From the NCBI GenBank assembly GCA_963930775.1, contig OZ005690.1, positions 9,760,411 to 9,824,410 of the forward strand: a stretch of 64,000 nucleotides of DNA, read 5' to 3'. Made by a program: the position numbers and the translations under genes. Under the pieces are notes generated by a model. That model was given only the letters and a program-made list of their open reading frames with translations. It did not search any database and was not told the DNA's origin. This document shows positions 35,993 through 48,424 of this stretch, piece by piece (position 1 is the first letter of the stretch; the number at the start of each line of letters is the position of its first letter). This DNA is from Cliona cf. orientalis. Lineage: Eukaryota > Porifera > Demospongiae > Clionaida > Clionaidae.

Positions 35993-37579
35993 TCAGTGTA
36001 AATTGCCGTGTGAACCCAAAATATTCAATATCTCTTTTACATTGACATTCACAGTTCCCCACCCGCCGCCTATGAAGTGACTCTGATACTTCCTCCCCGT
36101 CAATTTCGACAGCACCTTGAACGATGGATTTCCTGCTTCGTAGTGTGGTTCCATCTCGATAGCCATTGCATCATCTCTCAACCACCACAGATGCACCAGT
36201 CCAGCGCCGTGCACTGCTAAAAGTACGTCCGCTTGGTTGGCATAGAATACTTGATCGCAAACGTGGAGTTCTTCCAGATGGACAGCCGTGACATTACTCG
36301 AAGGGAATGTGGTCTTAATGCCTTTCACCAGGTCTCCTTCATTGGTTAAAACTCTTTCGAATTTCCGTAGTTCATCCTTTGGTGATCGTTTGTAGGGTTT
36401 TCGCGATATCAGCACCAATCTGGAGTTATTATGGTGTCTATGGTCGTCAAGGGAACACGCTTTTACTACTCGTTTTCGAAAAGTCTGCAAATCCGAATCA
36501 GACAATCCCTTACCGTCGCAGGTCATACATTTCTCTTTCAGACTCCAGTGCATTTTACACTGAAATAACGGACTTGCGTACGATTTTGGAACAAGTACGA
36601 TACGCTTGTAGCATGTCACAACATTTGGTAGGTCAGAGATGTGTATAACGTTCGGGAAAAGGGACTTTTCAAAGTCTAGATAATGATACTCGCTTGTACC
36701 TGTGGACACTCGAACAATATCATACTCTTCCTCGTTGAGGTTATAGTCGGAGAGGGCTTTGTGTAAATTATAATAGTCTAGAAATCTGAAGTAGATATGG
36801 AAAGGGTGTGCAGTGAAGAAAAAAGCCGTCTTGTCGATTGTTTTTTCACACACACTAGATGGTACTTGCTTTCCTTTGGCTACGGTCGAAATCGTGAGGC
36901 GAATATAGTCTCCGTCTTCCATATAGGAAGCCACTCTGTGGGCATCTGGCTTTGGACACGACGTACCCTTATCACTCAAAATCTGTAAAGAATCTTCTTT
37001 GCCTGAAAAATGGATATAATCAGCATCAAAGAGCGCTTGAGAAAGTTTTGTAGGCCTGACAGCCACGTTCTCCAGTGCACATCTAGCCATGTGTCGTGAG
37101 TGAGAGTTACCATAGCATTTGATGGCATCACTACTTTGTGCTTTATCCCCACAGGCTGGAATGGAATCGTGGAATGTATCACCAAGAAATTCCTTACAGA
37201 AAGTGTCCGTTTTCCAGTTCCGAAAAGGAGAGTGCTTGTCGAAGATAGAATCACGGGTATCGCCCCGTTCGTTGGGTGGCTTAATTGCTTGCTGTTTTGA
37301 CAAATTGCCGGCACCTGTGTCCTTACTGCCGTTAACGCCACTTTGCTCTTGCTCGTTAAATTTTATCGGAAATTTTTGAGGTGCCGAATCGTTGCTTTCA
37401 TTCAAACCTAACGTTCTCCTCGCTAATTTGGATATCAGTAGATACCTGACAGAGTTACCGCTTAATGCTGACCGTATTTCTGCGGCTCTCGGCTTTGTGT
37501 AGAGGTAGACGAATCCCATGAACTGGATGACCACCAGGGTGGAGAGAATACCGATAGCCACAGCAGTTTTGGACACCAT
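35993..37579 (-). CDS. GT61/EOGT-like type II membrane glycosyltransferase
   Basis: Intronless 528-aa protein from ATG at 37579. Residues ~7-27 (AVAIGILSTLVVIQFMGFVY) form a single N-terminal signal anchor, so the catalytic domain should face the ER/Golgi lumen. A Cys-rich middle part (CKRIVL.. equivalent CYKRIVLVPKS; KCMTCDGKGL) precedes the conserved GT61-type core with AVHGAGLVHLWWLRDD at ~455-470 and IEMEPHYEAGNPSF. HGAGL is the signature of the DUF563/GT61 family that includes EOGT, POMGNT2 and plant xylosyltransferases. Donor and acceptor cannot be told from sequence; an O-GlcNAc or xylose transfer role is only family-level inference. A paralogue lies at 44915-46510. Its 3' end is 190 bp from gene C's start on the same strand. 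Confidence 0.88.
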   Translation of the reverse strand: MVSKTAVAIGILSTLVVIQFMGFVYLYTKPRAAEIRSALSGNSVRYLLISKLARRTLGLNESNDSAPQKFPIKFNEQEQSGVNGSKDTGAGNLSKQQAIKPPNERGDTRDSIFDKHSPFRNWKTDTFCKEFLGDTFHDSIPACGDKAQSSDAIKCYGNSHSRHMARCALENVAVRPTKLSQALFDADYIHFSGKEDSLQILSDKGTSCPKPDAHRVASYMEDGDYIRLTISTVAKGKQVPSSVCEKTIDKTAFFFTAHPFHIYFRFLDYYNLHKALSDYNLNEEEYDIVRVSTGTSEYHYLDFEKSLFPNVIHISDLPNVVTCYKRIVLVPKSYASPLFQCKMHWSLKEKCMTCDGKGLSDSDLQTFRKRVVKACSLDDHRHHNNSRLVLISRKPYKRSPKDELRKFERVLTNEGDLVKGIKTTFPSSNVTAVHLEELHVCDQVFYANQADVLLAVHGAGLVHLWWLRDDAMAIEMEPHYEAGNPSFKVLSKLTGRKYQSHFIGGGWGTVNVNVKEILNILGSHGNLH

Positions 37580-38421
37580 ATCCCTCTATGTCGTAGTCAA
37601 TAGTACTTAGAAGATTTCTGTCTCTTTCTTCCAGTTCACCTTTTAGATCTGTCATAAGCTGTAAGAATGGCCAGTGCAATAGTATACAGTATGAACTCAT
37701 AATTATAAACGGTATTATAGAGGGGGCTATCCTAGATCAAGGACTATAAGACTTGATAAGCTGTAGCTATATAATATTATTATTATTACAACTCCATACT
37801 GCACCGTTTGGGGCATTTGTAATGAAGCATGGATGTATGTATATACACATTGATTCATGTGTTTTTTAAACTAAGATCCCACACGTACAACATTGCAGCT
37901 GTCAGAAGGATATTGTTTTATCTTGGGAGTAAACTGTTGAATTGAATCATGCAACATTAAATTCACATGTTATACTACATTATGTTTTGGGAAACACACT
38001 ACCACCTTTGCATGACAAAACATCTATCAAGGAAATGCAATCCACAAGGGTAAAATGACCTCATATTATTTTATTATTCTTTTAGTACTAGTGGAGGTGC
38101 CTGGCAGTGCTTTCACTTGACAATAATACTACTTTCATGTGTATAACGTTGAAAAACATGGGATGACCTGGATATGAGGCCGGTTTCATAATATACATGT
38201 ACAACTTGCGAGTAGTAGTCACCATGGGAATTGAACCTAATGATCCAAACCATAGAAGTGTACAAGTCATGAATAATCTGTAGTACTTATACCTTGGTCC
38301 AATAACACCCCATCCCTACCTCGAAGCATTTGGCCCCCTCTAGAGTAAAACATTCCAATCCAATCCAGCAACAAAAATAAATGCTCATATACACTTGCAT
38401 AAAGATTATACACAATGTCAT

Positions 38422-38496
38422 AATAGTTATCTGCCAGTAATTGGGGTGCATGAGATGCATGGTCGAATGCACCCCAATCACTGTCAGATAACTATT
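38422..38496. repeat. 75-nt hairpin with 30-bp arms
   Basis: Left arm 38422-38451 (aatagttatctgccagtaat...) pairs with right arm 38467-38496 around a 15-nt loop, with about two mismatches. Size fits a microRNA precursor, but a short MITE is at least as likely. No expression evidence. Confidence 0.6.
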
Positions 38497-40938
38497 TTGT
38501 TGCATTGGTAGTTGACCTCTGTTCCGATCATTGGCTTACTTTATGATGATCTAACCCCTTCCCATAGCCGGTAAATTACCTATAAAAACTTTGGTTGCTA
38601 GGCAACTACCAACAAAGCATTATACATGTACATGTGTAGATGGCCTTGTGTCTTGCATGTCATATGGTTCACATATGAATAGCATTATGCATGATCACTC
38701 CTGCAGCCACAAACCATCACATGTGTTATCATGTGCCACAGGTATGCTGGGAGAGATCTAGATTGTCAATAACCTAATGGCCAAATAATCGCATGCTGTT
38801 GTGCTGGGGTTGCACAACAGCAGTTTATCATGTACACGTACATTCCAGAGTGGAGAAAAGTATGTACATGTACATGTACATGCATATACAATAATAATAT
38901 TATAGTTCCTAAACACGAGAGCTTGGGATGGGATGATAGCTATAGTCTACACTATTGTTAATGCGTAAGAATTACCATAATCCATTTGCCTTCACATAAT
39001 CCTATACTTATTATAAAATTTAGCTAGAGTACTCTGCTTGCATAAAGTGCACGTAAAAAAATTTAGTCTTGTGGTGTATGTGTACTATGGCACTCCCACA
39101 TGCACCGGAATCAATGTAGTAGCTTCTGTATCAATTAAAAAAATTTATATCCCATGTGGGCCAAAATCCTAAATCATGTTTAAATCCCAACGAGCACTTA
39201 TATCTAGGACACTATGGTATGTATGAGGAGGGAGTAATCTACTCTTGATAGATATACATGTATATACCAAACACCTTGAAAACAATTCTTCTGAGTGCAA
39301 ACACACAATGAGGCATCAAATAAGCTGGATATTCCTATGCACGTATGGATAAAAATTTTAATAATGACTTAGAGGGTCTACATAACAAATCTTCATATAG
39401 TGGACATTGAGTACTTCCCTTAATTATTAATTCAAGCTCCAAGTACCAAAACTCCATACACTAATTTTAGCACCCCATAAAAGCAGCCACCTCTCAATTA
39501 TACTCATAGACAGGTGGCTACACCAAGTTCCACTGTAGCACCTGAGTTGCCATGCATGTCTACCGGAACAAAACGTTACACTGAGTGACATAATGAAACA
39601 AACTTAATGTACCTAGCAACGAGCTTAATGCATACATTAGGAAATTCTCTTCCTCTAGTTGTTGTACCACTTGACCACAGATTGGTTTCAGAATGATATG
39701 ACACATGAAACCACAAGTAACTGTGACATCTTAAAAAAAAACAAAGACTTTCGTACACAGGTCACCTATAGGTATACTACTGAGTCTGTTAAATACATTC
39801 CACTCATACATGTACTGTAGGACGGGTTTTAGTTACGTAGTTTAATAATTGTGTTCTAGTCAAATCAGGCCAAATTGCGAATCCAACAATTGCAATGGAC
39901 GACCCCGTACCATACTGTAGTATACATGCACGTTTATGTTTATGAATATTATTAATTGCAAAAAGTAGAAAAACTCGCAATTTGCAATTAATAGATACTC
40001 GCAATTAAAACCCGACCTATGGTATCTGATCTATTTGGGGGAAGGGTCTGCCCCCTAGCCTCCCATCCCCCCCCCTCCCCCAGCCCCCCTACAACAAAGC
40101 ATACTATGAATAGTCATTGATATGACCTTGTGTAAAATAATACATTTTAATGATATCAAAAGCCAGCACCATATGGTTACCAATGGAGAGCCATTTCACC
40201 AAAATTAATGAAATTTACCTGGTATACCATACACTATTTTGTTCAGTCCGTCCATGCAGCTAATGTACACGTACATGTAGCTATTGACCGTCAATTTGAA
40301 GTGCGGGCCAAAGTTACCACAATGTCATAGAAATAAGTATCACATTAACCAGTTAGAACATGTACAGCTAATTTAAAGCAGAGTAGATGCAAGTTAATGG
40401 CCTGAGACACTTCTAGATTCATCACGATTCACAATGAGCGAACAAATTGCTCCATGTACGTACACACACAACTATTGTACAAGACTAGCACACACAGAGA
40501 CGGTAATTATAATTTGTATAGATATTAATTAGTCGACCGTTAGACAATGAACAACACATGTTTGGAAATGCAATTGTTTAATCAAGAGTAGAGTGGATAC
40601 CAGTGCATGTCTATAATTATGAGCCCTTGAGAACTACAGTAATCATAGTGTATTAATTAAGGAACTTTGAATAATGAAACCTTCCTAATTTGGACGGATA
40701 CTCATGTGGTCCCAGGGGTGTTCATAATCGAGAGTAAAAAGGTTGCTAATGTCTTTAGCTACTGTTCAAAGATACTGTCAATCATATACATGTAAGTGCT
40801 GATCTTGAAAACGTAACAGTAAAAGAAACAATGGCACGGTTACTCAATCCAGGGGACTATACATGCAGTAAAGGAAATCGCTAATAATTTGGCTAGTGAT
40901 CATGATGAGTATATAATTATAGGGAACCACCCAAGTTA

Positions 40939-41038
40939 CAGTGAAACACCTTCTCTGAAATGAGAATACCTCCTTTAATCAGGACACTTCAAGCTGTCCC
41001 TCTAGTCTAAGAGTGCCCGGAATAGAGGGATTCCACTA
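40939..41038. mobile_element. Short CAGTGGAA-family MITE
   Basis: Begins cagtgaaacacc after TA and ends gggattccacta before TA. Internal ggacacttcaagctgtccc. A truncated related end (cagtggaaccactctattcc) starts at 41137. Confidence 0.55.
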
Positions 41039-41296
41039 TAGCATCTGTTGGTCTACAAAGATTCGATAACACACAATGCTACTACACACATGCACGACAC
41101 TAAGATTAGTATTTATTCTGAAACCGTTTACCTATACAGTGGAACCACTCTATTCCGGACACTCTTAGAGCAGTCTATAACCAGCTACAAAAGGTAAACA
41201 TTTTCAGAATAAATTTAGACAATGACGTGTACATTATTATAGTTATAGCTACACATGTAGTGTGTCATTGAATCTTTATACACAATTTAAACAATA

Positions 41297-41496
41297 CAGT
41301 GGAACCCCTCTATTCCGGACACTCTTGGGACAGTTTAAAGTGTCCTGATTAAAGGAGGTGTTCTCATTAATTTTCAGGAGTAGTTTTGTACCATGTACAC
41401 TTTTCAGTATATAGCTGGGACCATGCATGCCATGGTGGCCCGATAAAGGGAGATAGTCTAAGATGTCCTCATTTCAGGAGTGAAGGGATTCCACTC
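41297..41496. mobile_element. CAGTGGAACC-family MITE
   Basis: Starts cagtggaacccctctattcc after TA (41295-41296); ends ggagtgaagggattccactc before TA. Same family as 11101-11310. Confidence 0.65.
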
Positions 41497-42306
41497 TACT
41501 CTAAGAAAAAAATTTAACTTTCCCACACACAGTGTACATATCAACCATGCCATTTGTGCACGCATTCAATCATTCATTCATTTGCCACTAAAAGTGCACT
41601 CACCACAGTAACTTTACTAATCAGTATCAAATTATACCCTTGCTTCCCTTACACCCTCCCTCCCCACACCCTCCCCACCCTCATCCTTCGTGCTTTAAAT
41701 GAACATGCAACACTATAGCCTGGGAACGGGCCAGGGGATGAGGCTGCTTGAAAGTTGTAAAATGATTCGTTGTACTACAAAAATTATTACCAGGTACGCG
41801 TACGTAGTATTATATAATAATTATTAATACGTAATAGTACCGTAGTGTCCAGGGCAAGCACACACTCCTAGGGTAGGCACTGCATTTCAAGGGGCCACTA
41901 TAGCAGCTTCTATACAAACATATATTATGGGATTTTGATCCCGGGTAAGTGCCCATGCGGGTCAATGAGCGATTACGAACCTGGGACACTACAGTATTAC
42001 ATGTACACATACATTTTGTATGGTACACACTTCCCTATCTTGAATGGATACATGCCCTCATCACTATTGTACTACGATACAATATCTGTACGTGCTTTAT
42101 CTTGAAAATGGAACATTTCTCGTTATAATACTATTATGCTCTATCTACCCATAGTCATTTGGTTGCACCTTAATTTTCATGATTAAAATTTAAAGATTTG
42201 GCAATTAGGCAGCCGCAATAATTTTCTCACACAGCTACTCATGTTCATAATACATCATCTTGAGATGCAAGGTGTGGATGGGGACTAGTCATACATAATA
42301 ATAATA

Positions 42307-42460
42307 CCGTAAATCGCGAATATTTCGATTTTCGGACAACATGGCTTGTGCGAAAATTAAACACACGAAATACATGCACAATATTACAATGTCTGAAATT
42401 ATTTAATGCAGAAAATTATCGCATGAAATATTTCAGACACAAAATATTCGCGATTTACGG
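42307..42460. mobile_element. MITE with CCGTAAATCGCGAATATT ends
   Basis: A 154-bp element with inverted termini ccgtaaatcgcgaatatt, flanked by TA at 42305-42306 and 42461-42462. Mariner-like by target duplication; no coding capacity. Confidence 0.85.
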
Positions 42461-43319
42461 TATACATATGTATATGGCATATATAATAGATCATGCATTA
42501 TCCCAAATCGTTGCAATAATGGCAACTACATGTACATTGATAAGACATGGAAGATTAGCTAAACCAATTAGCAAAACAAACAGAGATCAGGTGATGCGTG
42601 GAGACATTCCCATGGCCCACGGCCACCTAGTATCTACCTCTAGCTCTAGCTATTCGATCGATCAGGGATGACTATCTCACCTATCAGTGCCCAACCATGA
42701 CTCAAGATACATAGGCAAATGGCCGGTTTAGAGCATAGCTACATATGCATGTACCTCCACTGCCTGTGCCAGTATGAGCCTAACCATGCATATATAGCTA
42801 TAGACACATTTGCAGCACATAATATTGTATAAGCAGAAGCACAACTACCACCCCTCCCTAATTCTCGGCTCTGCTTTTTGCAGGCACTTTTAGTACATGT
42901 ATGTACATGGATAATAATATTAGGGCCTATGTAGTTTTTCTCGTACCATACTAGGATATTAGAACGTGGCTATGCCTGTACCCAGGTCCTGAGGCTGAGG
43001 ATCGATAGTGGAAGATAAACCTATCATGCTCATTCATGTTATTAACGTTTCGCAACAATTTAATACTTCTGACTACATGTACATTCGGTATTGAGCTAGC
43101 TCCTGTACAGTGTAGCTAGCTCACTGTTTCAGATGTTTCATACAAACAAATCTTGGCGCATCTGAACACACGGCCAACAAGAATATCACTGCCCATGGAT
43201 ACGCAGCGGAACGCCACTGAGCAGCGCGGCACTGAACGGAGCTACAGCTGGAAACCTCACAACAGTCGCCCCAACTAATTTCATTGAACAAGACCAAACA
43301 CGAAAGCTGTCTCTATCAA

Positions 43320-44476
43320 AAGTGTATGGGGGGTGGATAGTGTCAAAAGTACAGTCACTGTTTTGGAGGAGGGTGACTTCACTGAGGAGGGGGGTGGTTT
43401 CAACTGGAGGGGGTGCTTTTCAGTTGGAGGATACCACTATTTGTGGAGGAGGGGTGCGTTTTGATCTCGAGGAGGGGGTCTAGCTCATCTGGAGTAGGGG
43501 GTCATACTTCGCTGGAGGAGGGTGCATTTTGATCGCGAGGAGGGGATCATACTTTCGCTGGACAAGGGGTACATCTTGATCTCGAGGGGTCTGCTACCTC
43601 GACTGGAGGAGGGGCATATTTGAAGCAATGGAATGGAGCTAGCAGTTGCCGATAGATGCCGTTTGTGTCTATTATTATGTGGGTGTGGCACATTTCGCGC
43701 ATGCGCATAAAAAATCTTCGCGTCATGTGGCATGGCCTGTGTGCTTTGAATTTGGACATGACTATAGATATAGGCTGGGAAGCTAGTGGCGTGATTCTGG
43801 ACTGCTGTAGACGTACTACTGGTGTCTCTTGTACAAAGGTGCTACATTTATTCAATGAAGCGCAGATATTTGATAATTTGTTCGTAGCACATACAATTAT
43901 TGAACCTTTGTACGACAGGAGACACCACCAGCACATTTATAGTAGTCCAAAACAACTCATTTCCAAGCGACTTGCTTCCCAGCACACGTTCCGCACCATC
44001 ATGGTACCAGCACATAGCGCGAAGACTAAAAATAATGTTAACAGATTTGCGCATGCGTAAAAATGTGCCACACCCACAATATATATTCTGTTCGGTAGTC
44101 GGCTCCTCGATATCAAATGCATCCTCGTCCAACCAGAGTATCACCCCCTACTTCAGATGAACTAGAGCCCTCCTTGAGATCAAAACACACCACTCCTTGA
44201 TCCTCCAGCAAAAGTGTGTGATCCCCCCCCCCCCTACTCCAGGTGATGTAGACCCCCTCCTCGAGATCAAATGCACCCCTCCCCAGCGAAGTATGACCCC
44301 CTACTCCGGATGCGCTAGACCCCCTCCTCGAGATCAAAACGCACTCCTCCACAAAAACTGGTATCCTCCAACAGAAAAGTACCCCCTCCAGTTGAAACCA
44401 CCCCCCTCCTCAGAGAAGTCACCCTCCTCCAAAACACTGACTGTACTTTTGACACTATCCACCCCCCATAAAAGTG
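43320..44476. repeat. ~1.15 kb foldback palindrome
   Basis: The left arm starting atggggggtggatagtgtc at 43327 is inverted to end at 44469. Matching continues inward through purine-rich modules (ctcgaggagggggt, gatctcgaggag) to the paired gtgggtgtggcacattt near 43680/44060, a gcgcatgcg element in each arm, and gtgtctcttgtacaaaggt versus its complement, with a centre near 43890. Arms differ by indels. The open frames inside are products of the symmetry, not genes. Confidence 0.85.
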
Positions 44477-44914
44477 GACATAATTTTATTAGTATATTTA
44501 GTACGTGATTACCCCGCAATCGCTAGAAGTATCATCTTCAGGTTCGCACGCAGCTGTTCTCGATCGATCGACGGAGCGCTCGAGTCACTCACTCCCTCTC
44601 GCTGTGAAGAGGCCAGAAACAAGTCCAAACTTTATTATACCAAATAATGCTCAGTCAGCAGTATTGAATGAGCAAGCGTATGTAATTGAGCCCTTTTAAT
44701 CGAATTCATCACCGTAATTAGTGCAGTGCGGTTTGACCCGCCCACAACATGTTCCGACCATGTACCACATGACTGTATTCGCAGCTCCCTTTTCGCTAAA
44801 ATATCTAATGAATATTTAATTAATTTTTACAGTGGTCAAAGATGACATAAAAGATTGCATGGCTACCATTACTGCACATCAGAATCTCTATGATAATTAA
44901 GTATAATTATTACA

Positions 44915-46510
44915 TCACGTATGCCCTACTACACCACTAGCTTTAATCTCTTTTACTACTTTCGCTATATCCACAGTGACTTGTTTGTGATTTCCACCAA
45001 TTCTGATACTCTGATACCGCCTTCCCGTGAGCGTGGTGAGCATTCTGAAAGTCGGATTCCCAACTTCGAATCCCGGTTCCATTTCGTATGCCAAAGCATC
45101 GTCTCTCAGCCACCAGAAATGTACCAATCCTGCGCCATGTACTCCTAACATCGCATCAGCACTGTGGGCGTAGCGTATCTGTTCACAAATCGGTAGATGT
45201 TCTAAATGGATGACGTCAACTTGGGCTGATGGAAATGCTTTCTTTAACTCACTGACAAGGTTGTCTTCGTTGGTTAGAACTCTCTCGAATCGCTGTGATT
45301 GGTCAGATGGGTATCGCTCGTATGGTTTGCGAGATATGACTACGATCACTCCACCTGGATGCCTGGGTTGGCTATCGGATAAATTACACCCCTTTACCGC
45401 TCGCTCACGAAAGGAGTAAAAAGGTGTTCCAGTCAATCCCTTGCCATTACATCCGAAACACTTGCTTCTGATGCGACCGTTCATTTTCGTGCGAAACGGA
45501 ATACTTGAAAAGCATCTAGGCACTGTCACGATTTTTTTAAAGCACACCGTGGCGTCTTGAGGCAGATCTTTCAAATTTATTGCCCCAGGAAAGAGGATAT
45601 CGTCGAACTCGGGGTATCTCATTCCCTCGTTTGTTGATATCCTAACGACGAGGTAGTCCCCCTCATTAACTTGTAAGTCCCACAGGGCTTTGTGTACAGT
45701 GTAATACTCTATTAATCGGAAATAGATGTGATATTTTTCATTTATGAAAAACACGGCAGTCTTATTAATCCAGACGTCACATGCGGACGCTGGCTTCGTT
45801 TCTGAAGTCATAATTTTGTTCAGAAGTTTCAACTGGAAATCATCACGTTCGACTTTCTTCGAAAAGAACTCCACCGTCGGTTTTTCGCACGTCGTCTCTT
45901 GATCGTTGATCAAAAATATCGTTCCATCTTTATCGAATTTCCTTTCAATGGACGTATAAAGCAGTTGTGGTTGAACAGCCAAGTTTCTAAGCGTGCAGGT
46001 TGCCATATGTGCTGGGTCATGATCGTTCCCATAACAGGAAATCTGGGAATCAGCACTACTGCCTCCCTTGGAACAGACTTGGATAGAATTTGGAAACGTG
46101 TCTATGAGAAAACTGTGACAAAATGTCGACTTGTCCCAACTTTTACCGTCGCTGTTTCGCAGTGGCATTGGTTTAGATAATTGACGTGCTGCGATGTGCT
46201 TTAGTAGTTCTTCAACTCTTAGCTGTGCTGATAATAGGGATTCATTAGAGTGTGGTATGATGGAAGTGACCTTTGACCCACTTGACAGTTGGTGAAGTGA
46301 AGCATTGCTGACGCTTGGAACAACGTACAAGGAACTACTGGCGGCTTGATTGCTAGGAGCATCCTTGAATGACCCGAGGGCGGTACCGGATGCGTCGATG
46401 ATGTCATTCTGCACGACGGTCCTCGGCTTGCGGAGAAAATAGAGGGAGATTCCCCCTAATTGAAGCAGTAATAACACTCCAATGATTGACCATACTTTCT
46501 TTGATAACAT
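44915..46510 (-). CDS. GT61/EOGT-like type II membrane glycosyltransferase (second copy)
   Basis: Intronless 531-aa protein from ATG at 46510. Residues ~7-27 (WSIIGVLLLLQLGGISLYFL) are a signal anchor followed by a Ser-rich stem to ~130. The lumenal domain has CFGCNGKGL, the motif VHGAGLVHFWWLRDD near 457-471 and YEMEPGFEVGNPTF. It is a clear paralogue of 35993-37579, with a divergent N-terminal stem and conserved C-terminal third. The frameshifted fragment at 318-650 matches the same C-terminal region. Expected to act in the ER/Golgi lumen on secreted glycoproteins; specificity is not visible. Confidence 0.88.
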   Translation of the reverse strand: MLSKKVWSIIGVLLLLQLGGISLYFLRKPRTVVQNDIIDASGTALGSFKDAPSNQAASSSLYVVPSVSNASLHQLSSGSKVTSIIPHSNESLLSAQLRVEELLKHIAARQLSKPMPLRNSDGKSWDKSTFCHSFLIDTFPNSIQVCSKGGSSADSQISCYGNDHDPAHMATCTLRNLAVQPQLLYTSIERKFDKDGTIFLINDQETTCEKPTVEFFSKKVERDDFQLKLLNKIMTSETKPASACDVWINKTAVFFINEKYHIYFRLIEYYTVHKALWDLQVNEGDYLVVRISTNEGMRYPEFDDILFPGAINLKDLPQDATVCFKKIVTVPRCFSSIPFRTKMNGRIRSKCFGCNGKGLTGTPFYSFRERAVKGCNLSDSQPRHPGGVIVVISRKPYERYPSDQSQRFERVLTNEDNLVSELKKAFPSAQVDVIHLEHLPICEQIRYAHSADAMLGVHGAGLVHFWWLRDDALAYEMEPGFEVGNPTFRMLTTLTGRRYQSIRIGGNHKQVTVDIAKVVKEIKASGVVGHT

Positions 46511-47501
46511 CTTTTATACTAGGAGGAGAGGGTATAGCAGTGAATCTTGAAGAAAATTGATTATAGGTTTCATGTAGGGAAGATATCGATGGTGATGCTA
46601 TGATTTGTGTAAGGGGGGAGAGGGAAAGGAAAGAAGAGAGGGAGAGATAATTTATGCATACATTATGAGGCGTGCAGGTATACAAATTGAGAGCCACTGC
46701 CTATTTCACAATTGCCCCCGTTTCCAGATGGGCTTCATTTGTGTGGGTGTGGGGGGGGGGGGGGGGGACTCTCGCCGCCCTTGTAAAGGTAATGTTATCC
46801 AACGAATAAAGCCAAGAAATTGCCTTAACATGAATATTAATCATGATAACAAGCACCAAGTACTAAGAACATTAAAAACGTAGTGCCTGAGAGTGCAATC
46901 TCAGGGAGTCCAAAATGCAAAAATTTCCTGGGGAGCATGCCCCTAGAGATCATGTACTTAGGTACATGGAAAATAGTCTTGCCCCCCTTGATCTCATATT
47001 TAATACCTTGCTGTGCCCCCCCCCCCCCCCCCCCCGGGATACTTTCTAAATAAAGGCCTGGTTTCGCCCCTCTCCCCCACAAAGGAATCCAATATGCAGC
47101 CCTCCATGAGCTACCCATACTTCATAGCATATATCCTAGACCGATGTCTTTGATAGAGGCTTGCGCAGGGAGGTCATCCAACCTCGGCCCAGTATGTTAA
47201 AGGACTTACTGTCTATGCTGTCATACAGGAGGTTTTTTCTCAGCTGTTGGCCATGCCATGTCTGATTTTCACGCTTGTGTGCGCGTGAATCCAGGAGCTA
47301 GCTCCGCCCCTTGTGCGCGTGACATGCGACATGACACAGCTTGCAAACAAGCCACGCCCCCAATAATGATAGCGCACGCACGCAAACATAAATAAAATTA
47401 ATATAATTATAATATATGTTTGCAGGAAAAAAAATAAATACACAATCTTATAGATGCAATGAAGGTAGCAATTGATAAGTTAATGTTAAAAAATAACATG
47501 A
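46511..47501. other. Intergenic with long G and C runs
   Basis: No gene recognised. Homopolymer tracts lie at about 46750-46768 (G) and 47017-47036 (C). It separates a GT61 start from the TXNL4A stop; both genes are on the minus strand. Confidence 0.45.
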
Positions 47502-47806
47502 TCAATATCTGTACTTAGTTGAGTAGTCTTTTGGTGAGACCACTAAACCGCGCCCCTTGCTAGCGCCCCGGTACACTGTCTCAACAATGTCGATCATCTC
47601 CTCTGAATCTTCGAGAGCCCAGTTGATCTTATTGTTGTTTCCAGTACCAAGATCGATCATGATGTGCTTGTTTCGGTAGAAGAACATGATAGTACAGGGG
47701 TCGTAGAGTTCGTACATTTTGTTGAAGTCTGATACTTCTGTGATGTCGACGAGGTAGATAGCGGCGTAGTTCTTTACCTGCGTACAATGAGTGTCAGAGA
47801 GAGAGG

Positions 47807-47837
<31 letters not shown>

Positions 47838-48424
47838 GGAGGGAGGGAGGAAGGAAAGAGGAGAGGAGAAGGGGGAGAGTGTGTTACGGTACTAAACAAC
47901 TACAGTTTGCCAGAAATAAAGGGCCACAGAAGCACACTTATAACAATTATGGGCTATTCCAATATACATGTAATGTACATGTACCCCCACAGAAGACTAA
48001 ATTTACTGACTTCAACCAGGACTTGACCCCTCCCAGATTTATCAAAATGCAACAAGATGCAATGTCATTTGCATGATAACCCCCCAGAATTCACTATCAT
48101 GGTAACCATCTAGATTTCGTTAAAATAGGATACTCACCCATCAAGATCTCATTAAATACCCATTTTTACCCCACTAAAATAGCATAAATTTAGACCACTC
48201 AGAAGTAATTATGGCTCTTTCGATGGAAAAGCCCAATAGTAGTGTGAGCTAGCCGAGTCTAAAGAAAGTACCTTGTCGGCAATCTTGTACAGTATCTCGT
48301 CCATCTGCATACAGGTCGGGTCCCAGTCATGGCCGAATCGAACTACCACTACTCTCTCTTCCTCTGAGAGGATGGCCTGGTCAACCTGCCAGCCATTGTG
48401 GAGATGGGGAAGCATGTAAGACAT
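47502..48424 (-). CDS. TXNL4A: U5 snRNP thioredoxin-like protein 4A (DIM1/Dib1)
   Basis: Two exons, 48424-48272 and 47777-47502, joined in phase 0 (gacaag/gtact donor; acgcag/gtaaag acceptor), give exactly 142 aa, the usual length of TXNL4A. The N-terminus MSYMLPHLHNGWQVDQAI, the central VRFGHDWDPTCMQMDE and the C-terminus GRGLVVSPKDYSTKYRY are those of the family. It is a thioredoxin-fold core component of the U4/U6.U5 tri-snRNP needed for pre-mRNA splicing. It stands divergently from the nuclear protein gene at 49160. The intron carries a (GA)n tract at 47797-47880. No anomalies. Confidence 0.97.

Larger units (their letters stand above)
37580..43318. other. Gene-poor intergenic region
   Basis: I see no convincing coding exon here; open frames are short and match nothing recognisable. 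It holds the hairpin at 38422, CAGTGGAA-family elements near 41 kb, a MITE at 42307, polypurine/pyrimidine runs near 40060 and degenerate AT-rich sequence. Confidence 0.5.

Noticed and set aside
37455..37700. 81-codon frame overlapping the GT61 start
   Set aside because: Different frame from the signal-anchor protein; probably 5' untranslated sequence of that gene.
43547..44160. Overlapping open frames of 80-134 codons on both strands
   Set aside because: They sit in the foldback palindrome and mirror each other; produced by symmetry.
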